Source of the DNA: Azoarcus indigens
GTDB lineage: Bacteria; Pseudomonadota; Gammaproteobacteria; Burkholderiales; Rhodocyclaceae
NCBI RefSeq assembly: GCF_004361735.1
Contig: NZ_SNVV01000002.1
Span: forward strand, 186,001-250,000
Length of the DNA stretch: 64,000 nucleotides
Direction of reading: 5' to 3'
In this document: positions 37,177-46,577 of the stretch, in pieces
How the letters are laid out: each line of letters begins with the position of its first letter
Numbering within the stretch: position 1 is the stretch's first letter
Position numbers and translations under genes: made by a program
Notes under the pieces: generated by a model
Database searches by the model: none
What the model saw: only the letters and a program-made list of their open reading frames with translations
Told to the model about the DNA's origin: nothing

Positions 37177-40008
37177 ATGATGAAAGAGCTGCAGAACACT
37201 TCACATCTGTTCGGTGCCAACGCGCCGTTCATCGAAGAACTCTACGAGAACTATCTTTCCGATCCTGCTTCGGTCCCCGAAGCCTGGCGGACCTATTTCG
37301 ACAACCTGCAGAGCCAGGCCGGCAGTGCAGTGCGTGACGTGGCTCACGGCCCGGTCATCGCCGCTTTCGAGCAGATGGCGAAGCGCGGCCCGGTGCGCAC
37401 CGTGGTTGCCGCCGGTGGCGAGGACAAGCTGCAGGTTTCCACGCTGCAACTGATCAATGCCTACCGTTTCCTGGGTAACCGCTGGGCCAATCTCGACCCG
37501 CTGAAGCGCACCGAGCGTCCGCAGATCGCCGAGCTGGAGCCGTCCTACTACGGTTTCACCGAGGCGGACCTGTCCAAGAGCTTCAATGTCGGTTCCTTCC
37601 ACGGCTTCTCGACCGAGCGCGCCAGCCTGCGCGAGATCCTCGAGGCGCTGCGCCAGACCTACTGCGGCTCCATCGGCTCCGAGTACATGTACATCTCGGA
37701 CATCCAGCAGAAGCGCTGGATCCAGAGCCGCCTGGAAAGCGTGCGGGGCACGCCCAAGTTCTCGGCTGACAAGAAGCGCCGGGTGCTCGAGCGCACCACC
37801 GCAGCCGAAACCCTCGAACGCTACCTGCATACCAAGTATGTCGGCCAAAAGCGCTTCTCGCTGGAAGGCGGTGAATCCACCATCGTGGCGATGGACGAGA
37901 TCGTCCATGTCGGCGGTGCGCTGGGTGCGCAGGAAATCGTCATCGGCATGGCCCACCGGGGCCGGCTGAACGTGCTGGTGAACACCCTCGGCAAGTCGCC
38001 GAAGATGCTGTTCTCCGAATTCGAGGGCAAGGCCGCTGCCGATCTGTCGGCCGGCGACGTCAAGTACCACCTCGGCTTCTCCAGCGATGTCATGAGCCCG
38101 GGCGGCCCGGTGCACCTGACCCTGGCCTTCAATCCGTCCCACCTGGAAATCATCAACCCGGTGGTCGAAGGTTCGGTCTATGCCCGTCAGATCCGCCGCA
38201 AGGACGCCGAGAAGGGCCAGGTCATCCCGGTGCTGATCCACGGCGACGCCGCAGTGGCCGGCCAGGGCGTGAACCAGGAGATGCTGAACTTCTCCCAGAC
38301 CCGGGGTTACGGTACCGGCGGCACGGTGCACATCGTGGTGAACAACCAGATCGGTTTCACCACCTCCGATCCGCGCGACTACCGCTCCTCGCTGTACTGC
38401 ACCGACATTTTCAAGATGGTCGAGGCGCCGATCTTCCACGTGAACGGCGACGATCCGGAGGCGGTGGCTTTCGTGACGGCGCTGGCGGTGGAGTTCCGTC
38501 AGCAGTTCAAGAAGGACGTGGTGGTCGACATCGTCTGCTACCGCAAGCTCGGCCACAACGAACAGGACGAGCCGATGGTCACCCAGCCGCTGATGTACCG
38601 CAAGGTCCAGCAGCATCCGGGTACCCGCAAGCTCTACGCCGATCGCCTGGTTGCCGAGGGCACCCTGGGTGCGGATGAGCCGGAGCAGATGATCCAGCAG
38701 TACCGCGAGCACCTGGACAAGGGTGAGCTGCTGTACAACCCGGTGCTGTCCGGCCACAACCGCCAGTTCTCGGTGGACTGGACGCCTTTCCTGAACCAGC
38801 CCTACACCGACGATGCCGACACCAGCATCCCGATGCAGGAGATCAAGCGCCTGTCCGAGCGCCTGACTGCAATCCCGGAAACCTTCACGCTGCATTCCCG
38901 CGTCAAGAAGATCATCGACGACCGCAGCGCCATGGGCCGCGGCGAGTTGCCGCTGGACTGGGGCATGGGCGAGAACCTGGCCTACGCTTCGCTGCTGGCG
39001 CAGGGCTATGCGGTGCGCATCTCCGGCGAGGACGTCGGTCGTGGCACCTTCTTCCACCGTCATGCGGTGCTGCACGACCAGAAGCGCGAGCGCTGGGACG
39101 AAGGTTCCTACAAGCCGCTGGAGTTCATCCAGGAAGGCCAGGCCGGCTTCCAGTGCTTCGACTCGGTGCTGTCGGAAGAAGCCGTGCTCGGCTTCGAGTA
39201 CGGCTACGCCACCGCCGAGCCGAACGAACTAGTCGTCTGGGAAGCCCAGTTCGGCGACTTCGTCAATGGTGCCCAGGTGGTGCTGGACCAGTTCATCAGT
39301 TCCGGCGAGTCCAAGTGGGGCCGGCTGTGCGGCCTGACCATCATGCTGCCGCACGGCTACGAAGGGCAGGGGCCGGAGCACTCCTCCGCCCGCCTGGAAC
39401 GCTTCATGAACAACGCGGCCGAGAACAACTGGCAGATCTGCGTGCCCACCACGCCGAGCCAGATCTTCCACCTGCTGCGTCGCCAGATGCTGCGCCGGGT
39501 GCGCAAGCCGCTGATCATCATCACGCCGAAGTCGCTGCTGCGTCACAAGGAAGCGGTCTCCTCGCTGGATGAACTGGCGCAGGGCGGGTTCCGCACCGTG
39601 ATCGGCGAGACCGAGAAGCTGGATCCGAAGAAGGTCAAGCGCATCGTGCTGTGCCAGGGCAAGCTGTACTACGAGCTGCTGGCGCACCGCCGCGAAAACA
39701 ACATCAAGGACACGGCGCTGATCCGTATCGAGCAGCTCTACCCGTTCCCGACCGAAGCCTTTGCCGCTGCCCTGGCGCAGTTCCCCAACGCCAAGGAAGT
39801 GGTGTGGTGCCAGGAAGAACCGCGCAACCAGGGCGCCTGGTACTGGCTGGCTTCCCGTCAGCACCTGGTGAACGTGCTGGGTCCGAAGCACAAGCTGCTG
39901 CTGGTCAGCCGTCCTGCGGCTGCCTCGCCGGCGGTGGGTTACTACGCCAAGCACAATCTGCAGCAGAAGGCGGTCATCGAGAACGCCTTCGCGCCGATCA
40001 AGGACTGA
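37177..40008 (+). CDS. sucA: 2-oxoglutarate dehydrogenase E1 component
   Basis: The thiamine-diphosphate-dependent E1 decarboxylates 2-oxoglutarate and succinylates the lipoyl group of SucB. The 943 residues match the family. The N-terminal peptide with FIEELYENYLSDPASVPEAW binds E2. Active-site stretches are IGMAHRGRLNVL, HLTLAFNPSHLEIINPVVEG and the TPP motif around GDDPEAV and CYRKLGHNEQDEP; the C-terminal half contains GEDVGRGTFFHRHAVLHDQ. The ATG follows AGGTGG. Two consecutive ATG codons make the exact start ambiguous by one residue. It is the first gene of the sucA-sucB-lpdA set. Confidence 0.97.
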   Translation: MMKELQNTSHLFGANAPFIEELYENYLSDPASVPEAWRTYFDNLQSQAGSAVRDVAHGPVIAAFEQMAKRGPVRTVVAAGGEDKLQVSTLQLINAYRFLGNRWANLDPLKRTERPQIAELEPSYYGFTEADLSKSFNVGSFHGFSTERASLREILEALRQTYCGSIGSEYMYISDIQQKRWIQSRLESVRGTPKFSADKKRRVLERTTAAETLERYLHTKYVGQKRFSLEGGESTIVAMDEIVHVGGALGAQEIVIGMAHRGRLNVLVNTLGKSPKMLFSEFEGKAAADLSAGDVKYHLGFSSDVMSPGGPVHLTLAFNPSHLEIINPVVEGSVYARQIRRKDAEKGQVIPVLIHGDAAVAGQGVNQEMLNFSQTRGYGTGGTVHIVVNNQIGFTTSDPRDYRSSLYCTDIFKMVEAPIFHVNGDDPEAVAFVTALAVEFRQQFKKDVVVDIVCYRKLGHNEQDEPMVTQPLMYRKVQQHPGTRKLYADRLVAEGTLGADEPEQMIQQYREHLDKGELLYNPVLSGHNRQFSVDWTPFLNQPYTDDADTSIPMQEIKRLSERLTAIPETFTLHSRVKKIIDDRSAMGRGELPLDWGMGENLAYASLLAQGYAVRISGEDVGRGTFFHRHAVLHDQKRERWDEGSYKPLEFIQEGQAGFQCFDSVLSEEAVLGFEYGYATAEPNELVVWEAQFGDFVNGAQVVLDQFISSGESKWGRLCGLTIMLPHGYEGQGPEHSSARLERFMNNAAENNWQICVPTTPSQIFHLLRRQMLRRVRKPLIIITPKSLLRHKEAVSSLDELAQGGFRTVIGETEKLDPKKVKRIVLCQGKLYYELLAHRRENNIKDTALIRIEQLYPFPTEAFAAALAQFPNAKEVVWCQEEPRNQGAWYWLASRQHLVNVLGPKHKLLLVSRPAAASPAVGYYAKHNLQQKAVIENAFAPIKD

Positions 40009-40065
40009 GTCCGCAAGCCCGCGCAAACATAAGCAAGAAACCGAACGAATACGGGAGAGAACTCC

Positions 40066-41274
40066 ATGCTGATCGAAGTAAAAGTGCCGCAGCTGTCCGA
40101 ATCCGTCTCTGAAGCCACGCTGGTTTCGTGGCACAAGAAGGAAGGCGATGCCGTCTCGCGCGACGAGAACCTGATCGACATCGAAACCGACAAGGTCGTG
40201 CTCGAAACCCCGGCTCCGGCCGATGGCGTGCTGGTGAAGATCGTCAAGGGCAACGGCGACACGGTGACTTCCGGCGAACTGATCGCCCAGATCGACACCG
40301 AAGCCAAGGCCGCCTCCGGCGCCGCCAAGAGCGAGCCGGTTCCGCCGGTGACGGCGCCTGCCGCCGCCCCGGCTGCTCCGGCTGCCGCGTCCTCTTCCGC
40401 CGCTGCGGGCTCGCCGAGCCCGGCAGCGCGCAAGATCCTGGAAGAGAAGGGCATCACCGCCGCTGAAGTCAGCGGCACCGGCCGTGGCGGCCGGGTGACC
40501 AAGGAAGACGCGGTGGGCGCCAACAAGGCCAAGCCGGCCGCAGCGGCCGCGCCGGCAGTGGTGATCGCCGGCGAGCGCCCGGAAGAGCGTGTGCCGATGA
40601 CGCGCCTGCGCGCCCGCATCGCCGAGCGCCTGATCCAGTCCAAGAACGAGAACGCCATCCTGACCACCTTCAACGAGGTCAACATGGCGCCGGTGATGGC
40701 GCTGCGCAAGCAGTACGGCGACAAGTTCGAGAAGGCGCACGGCGTGCGTCTGGGCTTCATGGGCTTCTTCGTCAAGGCCGCGGTTGCCGCGCTGAAGAAG
40801 TACCCCATCCTGAACGCCTCGGTCGATGGCAACGACATCGTCTACCACGGCTACATCGACATCGGCATCGCGGTCGGTTCGCCGCGCGGTCTGGTGGTGC
40901 CCATCCTGCGTGATGCGGACCAGATGTCGGTTGCGGACGTCGAGAAGAAGATCGCCGAGTTCGGCCAGAAGGCCAAGGACGGCAAGCTGTCGCTGGAAGA
41001 GCTCTCCGGCGGCACCTTCTCCATCTCCAACGGCGGCGTGTTCGGCTCCATGCTGTCCACTCCGATCATCAACCCGCCGCAGTCGGCCATCCTCGGCATC
41101 CATGCCACCAAGGACCGCCCCGTGGCCGAGAACGGCCAGGTCGTGATCCGCCCGATCAACTACCTGGCGCTGTCCTACGACCACCGCATCATCGACGGCC
41201 GCGAAGCCGTCCTCGGCCTGGTGGCGATGAAGGAAGCGCTGGAAGATCCGGCCCGCCTGATCCTCGACGTCTAA
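40066..41274 (+). CDS. sucB: 2-oxoglutarate dehydrogenase E2, dihydrolipoyl succinyltransferase
   Basis: SucB forms the core of the 2-oxoglutarate dehydrogenase complex and transfers succinyl groups to CoA. In its 402 residues I see one lipoyl domain with the modified Lys in [10 protein letters not shown], an Ala/Pro hinge, the E3/E1-binding domain ([31 protein letters not shown]), a second hinge, and the acyltransferase domain ending with the catalytic [20 protein letters not shown] precedes the ATG. It follows sucA by 57 bases. Confidence 0.97.
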   Translation: MLIEVKVPQLSESVSEATLVSWHKKEGDAVSRDENLIDIETDKVVLETPAPADGVLVKIVKGNGDTVTSGELIAQIDTEAKAASGAAKSEPVPPVTAPAAAPAAPAAASSSAAAGSPSPAARKILEEKGITAAEVSGTGRGGRVTKEDAVGANKAKPAAAAAPAVVIAGERPEERVPMTRLRARIAERLIQSKNENAILTTFNEVNMAPVMALRKQYGDKFEKAHGVRLGFMGFFVKAAVAALKKYPILNASVDGNDIVYHGYIDIGIAVGSPRGLVVPILRDADQMSVADVEKKIAEFGQKAKDGKLSLEELSGGTFSISNGGVFGSMLSTPIINPPQSAILGIHATKDRPVAENGQVVIRPINYLALSYDHRIIDGREAVLGLVAMKEALEDPARLILDV

Positions 41275-41294
41275 GACCCGGCGCACGGGTTAGG

Positions 41295-41322
41295 ACTCGG
41301 GCGGCGCATGCGCCGCCCGAGT
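41295..41322. repeat. Perfect 28-base palindrome between sucB and lpdA
   Basis: ACTCGGGCGGCGCA is followed directly by its exact reverse complement, giving two 14-base arms without a spacer. There is no T run, so it is not a typical terminator. In the sucB-lpdA transcript it would form a very stable hairpin 21 bases after the sucB stop and 38 bases before the lpdA start. It may protect the upstream mRNA from exonucleases or lower read-through into lpdA; this is inference. Confidence 0.8.
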
Positions 41323-41360
41323 CGTGATCGCGCGCTCTGCGGCATTCACAGGAGCACTAC

Positions 41361-42785
41361 ATGAGCAAGCAATTCGATGTGCTGGTGGTCGGCGGCGGTC
41401 CCGGCGGCTACGTGGCGGCGATCCGTGCCGCCCAGCTCGGTTTCAAGACCGCCTGCTGCGAGTCCAATCCCTACGCCGACCCCAAGGGCGAACCGCGCCT
41501 GGGCGGCACCTGCCTGAACGTGGGCTGCATTCCGTCCAAGGCGCTGCTGCACACCTCCCACCTGTTCGAGGAGGCTGGCCACAGCTTTGCCGCGCAGGGC
41601 ATCAACGTCGGCACGCCCAAGATCGACGTGAGCAAGATGATGGCGCGCAAGAGCAGCATCGTCGACCAGCTCACCGGCGGCATCAAGGGCCTGTTCAAGA
41701 AGAACAAGGTCACCCTGCTGAACGGCCACGGCAGCTTCGTCGCCAAGACGCCGGAAGGCTGGCAGGTTAAGGTGGGCGAGGAAGTGGTCGTCGCCCAGCA
41801 GGTCATCGTCGCCACCGGTTCCACTGCACGCCATCTGCCGGGCATCCCAGTGGACAACAAGGTGGTCTGCGACAACGTGGGCGCACTGGACATCGACAGC
41901 GTGCCGAAGAAGCTGGCCATCATCGGTGCCGGTGTCATCGGCCTGGAGATGGGCTCGGTGTGGCGCCGCCTGGGTTCCGAGGTGACCATCCTCGAAGCGA
42001 TGCCGGATTTCCTCGCTGCCGCCGACCAGGACGTGGCCAAGGAAGCGCAGAAGCTGTTCGCCAAGCAAGGCCTCAAGTTCGAACTGGGTGTCACCATCGG
42101 TGAAGTGAAGATCGCCAAGAAGGGCGTCTCCATCGCCTACAAGGACAAGAGCGGCGCCGACCAGAAGCTGGACGCGGATCGCCTGATCGTGTCCGTCGGC
42201 CGCGTGCCCAACACCGACGGCCTCAATGCCGAAGCGGTGGGCCTGAAGCTGAACGAGCGTTCCCAGATCGAGGTGGATGACCACTGCCGCACCAACCTGC
42301 CCGGCGTGTGGGCGGTGGGCGACGTGGTGCGCGGCCCGATGCTGGCGCACAAGGCGATGGAAGAGGGCGTGATGGTGGCCGAGCTGATCGCCGGGCAGGC
42401 CGGACATTGCAACTTCGACACCGTGCCCTGGGTGATCTACACCAGCCCGGAGATCGCCTGGGTGGGCAAGACCGAGCAGCAGCTGAAGGCGGAAGGCGTG
42501 GCCTACAAGGCCGGCAAGATCCCCTTCCTGGCCAATGGCCGCGCGCTGGGCATGGGCGAGCCTTCCGGCTTCGTCAAGATGCTGGCGGATGCCAACACCG
42601 ACCGCATCCTCGGCGTGCACATCATCGGTGCCAATGCTTCCGAGCTGATCGCCGAGGCGGTGGTGGCGATGGAGTTCGCCGGCAGCAGCGAAGACCTCGC
42701 CCGCATCTGCCACGCTCACCCGACGCTGTCGGAGGTGGTGCATGAGGCAGCACTGGCGGTGGATAAGCGTCCGCTGCACTTCTGA
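41361..42785 (+). CDS. lpdA: Dihydrolipoyl dehydrogenase (E3)
   Basis: This FAD- and NAD-dependent flavoenzyme reoxidises dihydrolipoamide of the 2-oxoacid dehydrogenase complexes. The 474 residues include [17 protein letters not shown] for FAD, the redox disulfide in [17 protein letters not shown], the NAD site [19 protein letters not shown], and the C-terminal His-Glu dyad in [20 protein letters not shown] lies six bases upstream of the ATG. Adjacent to sucA and sucB, it is the E3 of the 2-oxoglutarate complex and may also serve pyruvate dehydrogenase. Confidence 0.97.
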   Translation: MSKQFDVLVVGGGPGGYVAAIRAAQLGFKTACCESNPYADPKGEPRLGGTCLNVGCIPSKALLHTSHLFEEAGHSFAAQGINVGTPKIDVSKMMARKSSIVDQLTGGIKGLFKKNKVTLLNGHGSFVAKTPEGWQVKVGEEVVVAQQVIVATGSTARHLPGIPVDNKVVCDNVGALDIDSVPKKLAIIGAGVIGLEMGSVWRRLGSEVTILEAMPDFLAAADQDVAKEAQKLFAKQGLKFELGVTIGEVKIAKKGVSIAYKDKSGADQKLDADRLIVSVGRVPNTDGLNAEAVGLKLNERSQIEVDDHCRTNLPGVWAVGDVVRGPMLAHKAMEEGVMVAELIAGQAGHCNFDTVPWVIYTSPEIAWVGKTEQQLKAEGVAYKAGKIPFLANGRALGMGEPSGFVKMLADANTDRILGVHIIGANASELIAEAVVAMEFAGSSEDLARICHAHPTLSEVVHEAALAVDKRPLHF

Positions 42786-42831
42786 GTGTTGAGCCCGCCC
42801 CGGGAGGGGCGGAAAATCTGCAGCAGGGAAA

Positions 42832-42863
42832 GGGGCGGAGGCCGCGAAGGCCTCCGCCCCTTT
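42832..42863. terminator. Bidirectional terminator between lpdA and the DUF3141 gene
   Basis: GGGGCGGAGGCC and GGCCTCCGCCCC form a perfect 12-pair stem with a GCGAA loop, flanked by AAA before and TTT after. It lies 46 bases after the lpdA stop and five bases from the DUF3141 gene stop, and so serves both convergent genes. Confidence 0.88.
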
Positions 42864-42868
42864 CATAT

Positions 42869-45199
42869 TCACTGCTTCTTTTTTGCCCGGCTGCGGGAGG
42901 CCGGTTTGGCGGGCGGAGTGGCCTCAGCTTGGGCTTTGCCGGATGCACCGTCCAAAGCCGGGCCTGGCAGCGCGGCCGGCAGGCCGAGTTGCTGGGCGAC
43001 GCGGGCGTAGCGCTGCTGGAAGATCTCGCCGACGTCGCCGCGGGCGCGGGCAAGGGAATGGGCGGTATCCAGCGCCTTGCGCCGCAGCTCTTCGTTGGGG
43101 AGCAGGGCGGGCAGGCCGGCCAACGCGCGGTCTTCGTCCAGCAGGAAGAGCAGGGCCTGGTGCTTCAACGTCTGCTTGAGGTCGGCGATGGCCGCGCGGC
43201 TGGGCGTGACCCCGGCCTTGGTCAGTTCTTCGCGCAGCAGGTTGAAGGGGCGCTCATCGAAGCCCAGCATGTCCGGCTTGGTGAAGAAGATGGTGCGCAC
43301 CATGCCGTCCAGCGTGCTGCCACTGTCGAAGGCGCCGTCCAGCGCATTGCGCTGCAGCTTGCGGAATTCTTCCTCCATCCAGGTGTGGGCCTGCTCGCGC
43401 CGGCGGACCACCCCCTGGCCCAGGCCGACCAGGGCCTGCAGCAGCGGGGATTCGTAGATGGTGGTGAACAGCTGCTCCTGCATGCGGTCGCGCACGTCCC
43501 GGTAGTGGTCCAGGGCATCTTCCACCGCGTCGGAGACGCGCTTCTCGGCCTGCACGAAGGGATTGTCCGGCTTGGCGGCGACGCGCTTGTGCCGCACCAG
43601 GCCAGCCAGCGGTGCCAACGGCCAGCACAGCGGGTTGGCGTCGGAGAACCACAGCCGCTCGAAGCGGGCGGGGTTGAGGTTGCGTGTAGTCTCGGCGGTG
43701 ACCTCGTTACTCATCAGCCGCAGCCAGGGCGAGACGAAGGTGTCGTACAGACCCTGGTTGACGCCGGCCACCCGCTTCACCACTTCGAAGGCGCGTTCAT
43801 CCTCGCGGCCGTCGTCCAGCGCCAGGATGTCGCCCATGGTGCGTGGCTCGAAGCGCACGTGGAAGCGGCCGCGTACGTATTCCCGGCCCGGCATGTCGGG
43901 GCGGGTGTCCTCGATCACCGCTTCGTAGAGGCCAGGCGGCAGCACGTCGATCAGCTCCAGCGTGCCGACCAGCTTGTCCGTCTCCCGCCGCGCCACCGCG
44001 CCGGACACGAAGATGCCGAGGTGGCCGATCTTCTCGTGCAGGCAATAGACGATGGTCTGCTCGTTGAGGCGGATGTCCTCCACGCTGTCGTAGAGGTCCG
44101 GAATCCAGTTCAGCGCCTGTTGCGGCGGGGTGATGTTGTCGCCCCAGGAGGCGAACACTACGATGGGCGAGCGAATGTTGCGCAGGTCGATGCGGGTGCG
44201 GCCGTTGGCGGAGACGATGTCGCCGGCGCTCAGGCGGTTGCCGACGAAGAGATTCTGCGTGATCCACTCCATCTCCGCCTTGTTGAGCAGGAAGTGGCCG
44301 CCCCACCAGCGCTCGAACTCGAGGAAGCGCTCACGCTCGGTATCGATGTTGGCGAACAGGTTGTAGGGCTTGCCCCAGAAAGTGTTGGCCGGGTTCAGCA
44401 GCTCAAAGTTGTTGACCAGGTAGGCGCCGTCGAAGCGGCCATTGCCCAGGTCGCCGGCGAAGGAGGCCAGCCAGGTGCCGCCGAGCAGGCCGCCGCTGTA
44501 GCGCATCGGATTCTTGCCGCGCACACCGGCCCAGTAGGATACCGGCGAGCCCGCCAGCAGGATGGGGCCGACCGCCTTGGGCGCGGCGGCGGCCAGCATC
44601 ATCAGCGCCCAGCCGCCCTGACAGTTGCCGATCACCAGCGGCTGGCTGGCGTCCGGATGCATCTCGTTCACCCGGGCGAGGAAGGCGTACTCCGCCTTGG
44701 TCACCGATTCGATGGTCTGGCCCGGCTCAGGGGTGGGGAAGAACATCACGAAGTAGCAGGGGTGGCCTTCGCGCATGGCGATGCCGATGCCGCTGTCGAT
44801 CTTGAAGCCGCCTATGCCCGGGCCGTGGCCGGCACGCGGGTCGATGACGACGAAGGGCCGCTTGGTCGGATCGGTGGGCGGACTGCCGGCTGGCGGATGG
44901 ATGCGCGCCAGCGCGTAGTTGGCGGGATCGGGCAGGGTGCGCCCGTCCATGATGATCTCGTAGTCGAAGGCCAGCACCGGCGGCTTGCCCGAGCGGGCGT
45001 GGGCGAGGTACTGGTTGCCGCGCTCGCGCAGCACGTCCGCCGTCAGCCATTGCCGCTGGAAGCGGTCGTAAAGGTATTCGGAGGCGGCGGCAAAGGTCTC
45101 GAACTGCATCCTGAAGAGCTGGCCTGCATTCGAGAGGCTGGCAGAGAGCAGGGACAAGCCGGGCAATTCGGGCGTGAGCGGCGGAGTGGCGAGATCCAC
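42869..45199 (-). CDS. DUF3141 family alpha/beta-hydrolase-like protein
   Basis: A 776-residue protein of the DUF3141 group, distantly related to poly(3-hydroxyalkanoate) synthases. The alpha/beta-hydrolase core near residues 100-330 has PFVVIDPRAGHGPGIGGFK, then the nucleophile elbow VIGNCQGGWALMMLA, where a Cys replaces the usual Ser as in PhaC enzymes, later SPIVVFASWGDNITPP with a candidate Asp, and HEKIGHLGIFVSG with a candidate His. The rest is mainly helical and ends in an Arg/Lys-rich tail. The GTG start is chosen from GGAG ten bases upstream; the frame continues further without homology. It stands alone between lpdA and zapE. Catalytic activity is unproven. Confidence 0.75.
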   Translation of the reverse strand: MDLATPPLTPELPGLSLLSASLSNAGQLFRMQFETFAAASEYLYDRFQRQWLTADVLRERGNQYLAHARSGKPPVLAFDYEIIMDGRTLPDPANYALARIHPPAGSPPTDPTKRPFVVIDPRAGHGPGIGGFKIDSGIGIAMREGHPCYFVMFFPTPEPGQTIESVTKAEYAFLARVNEMHPDASQPLVIGNCQGGWALMMLAAAAPKAVGPILLAGSPVSYWAGVRGKNPMRYSGGLLGGTWLASFAGDLGNGRFDGAYLVNNFELLNPANTFWGKPYNLFANIDTERERFLEFERWWGGHFLLNKAEMEWITQNLFVGNRLSAGDIVSANGRTRIDLRNIRSPIVVFASWGDNITPPQQALNWIPDLYDSVEDIRLNEQTIVYCLHEKIGHLGIFVSGAVARRETDKLVGTLELIDVLPPGLYEAVIEDTRPDMPGREYVRGRFHVRFEPRTMGDILALDDGREDERAFEVVKRVAGVNQGLYDTFVSPWLRLMSNEVTAETTRNLNPARFERLWFSDANPLCWPLAPLAGLVRHKRVAAKPDNPFVQAEKRVSDAVEDALDHYRDVRDRMQEQLFTTIYESPLLQALVGLGQGVVRRREQAHTWMEEEFRKLQRNALDGAFDSGSTLDGMVRTIFFTKPDMLGFDERPFNLLREELTKAGVTPSRAAIADLKQTLKHQALLFLLDEDRALAGLPALLPNEELRRKALDTAHSLARARGDVGEIFQQRYARVAQQLGLPAALPGPALDGASGKAQAEATPPAKPASRSRAKKKQ

Positions 45200-45347
45200 G
45201 GGTGAGGTCTCCGGTCTGTATCGGGGGAGGGCGGGCGGCGCTGCTTTGGCGCCGCGGCTGAGTATGGGTGTGTTGCATTGCAGCATAGCGTCCGCCCGGG
45301 CGGGGGGCAAGCCGGGCCGCCGGACGGAAAATGGGGGCGCCTTGCTC

Positions 45348-45353
45348 TACAAT
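45348..45353 (+). promoter_or_regulatory. Candidate -10 element of zapE
   Basis: TACAAT followed by CGCG lies 74 bases before the zapE start. No convincing -35 is seen. It resembles the candidate -10 before dusC. Confidence 0.3.
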
Positions 45354-45427
45354 CGCGTTTTCGATTCGTGCCACCGCGGCCGAACGCGGGGGCTGGAGAG
45401 GCCGCCGCGTCGTCGCCTTTCCACACC

Positions 45428-46540
45428 ATGCCCCATCGCACCCTCAACGTTCCCGAGCACGGCATGCTGGAGGCCTACGAGGCCCAGCTGCGCGCCCGGG
45501 GCTTCAAGTCCGACCCTGCACAACGCGCTGCGGTCCAGCGACTGCAGAATCTCTACACCGAACTCATTTGCTTCAAGGCGGCGCGCAGCAGCACGCTGCG
45601 GCGGCTGTTCAACAAGCCGCGCATGCCGCGCAGCGTGTATTTCTGGGGCGGTGTGGGCCGCGGCAAGAGCTTCCTGATGGACTGCTTCTTCGACGCGGTG
45701 CCCTACAAGCGCAAGCGCCGGGTGCACTTCCACGCCTTCATGCAGGAAGTACAGAACGACCTCAAGGACCACAACCACGAGCCCGATCCGCTGCAGAAGG
45801 TGGCCGAGCGCATCGCCCGCCAGACCCGCCTGCTGTGCTTCGACGAGTTCCACGTCTCCGACATCGCCGACGCGATGATCCTCGGCCGCCTGCTGGAGGC
45901 GCTGTTCGCCCGCGGCGTGATCTTCGTGATGACCTCTAACTACCCGCCGGATGGCCTCTACCCCAATGGCCTGATGCGGGTGAATTTCCTGCCCACCATA
46001 GAGATGATCAAGCGCCGCTTCGACGTCTTCGAGGTGGATCACGGCACCGACTACCGCCTGCGCACGCTGGAGAAGATCGAAATCTACCTGGTGCCGGCGG
46101 ATGCCGAGGCGGATAGGCAGATGAAGGAGCAGTTCCACCGCCTCGCCGCGATAGAGGGCGAAGCCGGCGAGATCGAGCTGCTGGGGCGCAAGCTGCCCGT
46201 GGTCCGGCAGGCGCCGGGCGTGATCTGGTTCGACTTCGCCACCCTGTGCGGCGGCGCCCGCTCGCAGAACGATTACCTTGAACTGGCGCGGGAACACCAC
46301 ACCCTGTTCCTGTCGCGGGTGCCGCGCATGCTGGCGGGCAATGCCTCCGAGGCGCGCCGCTTCACCTGGCTGATCGACGTGCTCTACGACCACCGGGTCA
46401 AGCTCGTGATGAGCGCCGAGGTGGAGGCGCATGACCTCTACACCGAAGGCCACAATGCCCACGAGTTCGTGCGCACGGTGAGCCGGCTGATGGAGATGCG
46501 CACCCGCGATTATCTCGCCGAGGCCCACCGCATCGATTGA
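45428..46540 (+). CDS. zapE: Cell division protein ZapE (AFG1-like ATPase)
   Basis: ZapE is a P-loop ATPase that acts at the division site and destabilises FtsZ polymers in E. coli. The 370 residues show Walker A in YFWGGVGRGKSFLMD, the AFG1 signature VHFHAFMQEVQ, Walker B as RLLCFDEFHVSDIADA, sensor-1 MTSNYPPDGLYPNGL and the C-terminal RRFTWLIDVLYDHRVKL. The ATG at 45428 starts just before the conserved region. The lpdA-zapE neighbourhood is common in betaproteobacteria; here the DUF3141 gene is inserted between them on the other strand. The gene is convergent with gspN. Confidence 0.93.
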   Translation: MPHRTLNVPEHGMLEAYEAQLRARGFKSDPAQRAAVQRLQNLYTELICFKAARSSTLRRLFNKPRMPRSVYFWGGVGRGKSFLMDCFFDAVPYKRKRRVHFHAFMQEVQNDLKDHNHEPDPLQKVAERIARQTRLLCFDEFHVSDIADAMILGRLLEALFARGVIFVMTSNYPPDGLYPNGLMRVNFLPTIEMIKRRFDVFEVDHGTDYRLRTLEKIEIYLVPADAEADRQMKEQFHRLAAIEGEAGEIELLGRKLPVVRQAPGVIWFDFATLCGGARSQNDYLELAREHHTLFLSRVPRMLAGNASEARRFTWLIDVLYDHRVKLVMSAEVEAHDLYTEGHNAHEFVRTVSRLMEMRTRDYLAEAHRID

Positions 46541-46577
46541 TACCGGGGCGCGGCGCTCCGCTTCTGCCCGGGGGAAA

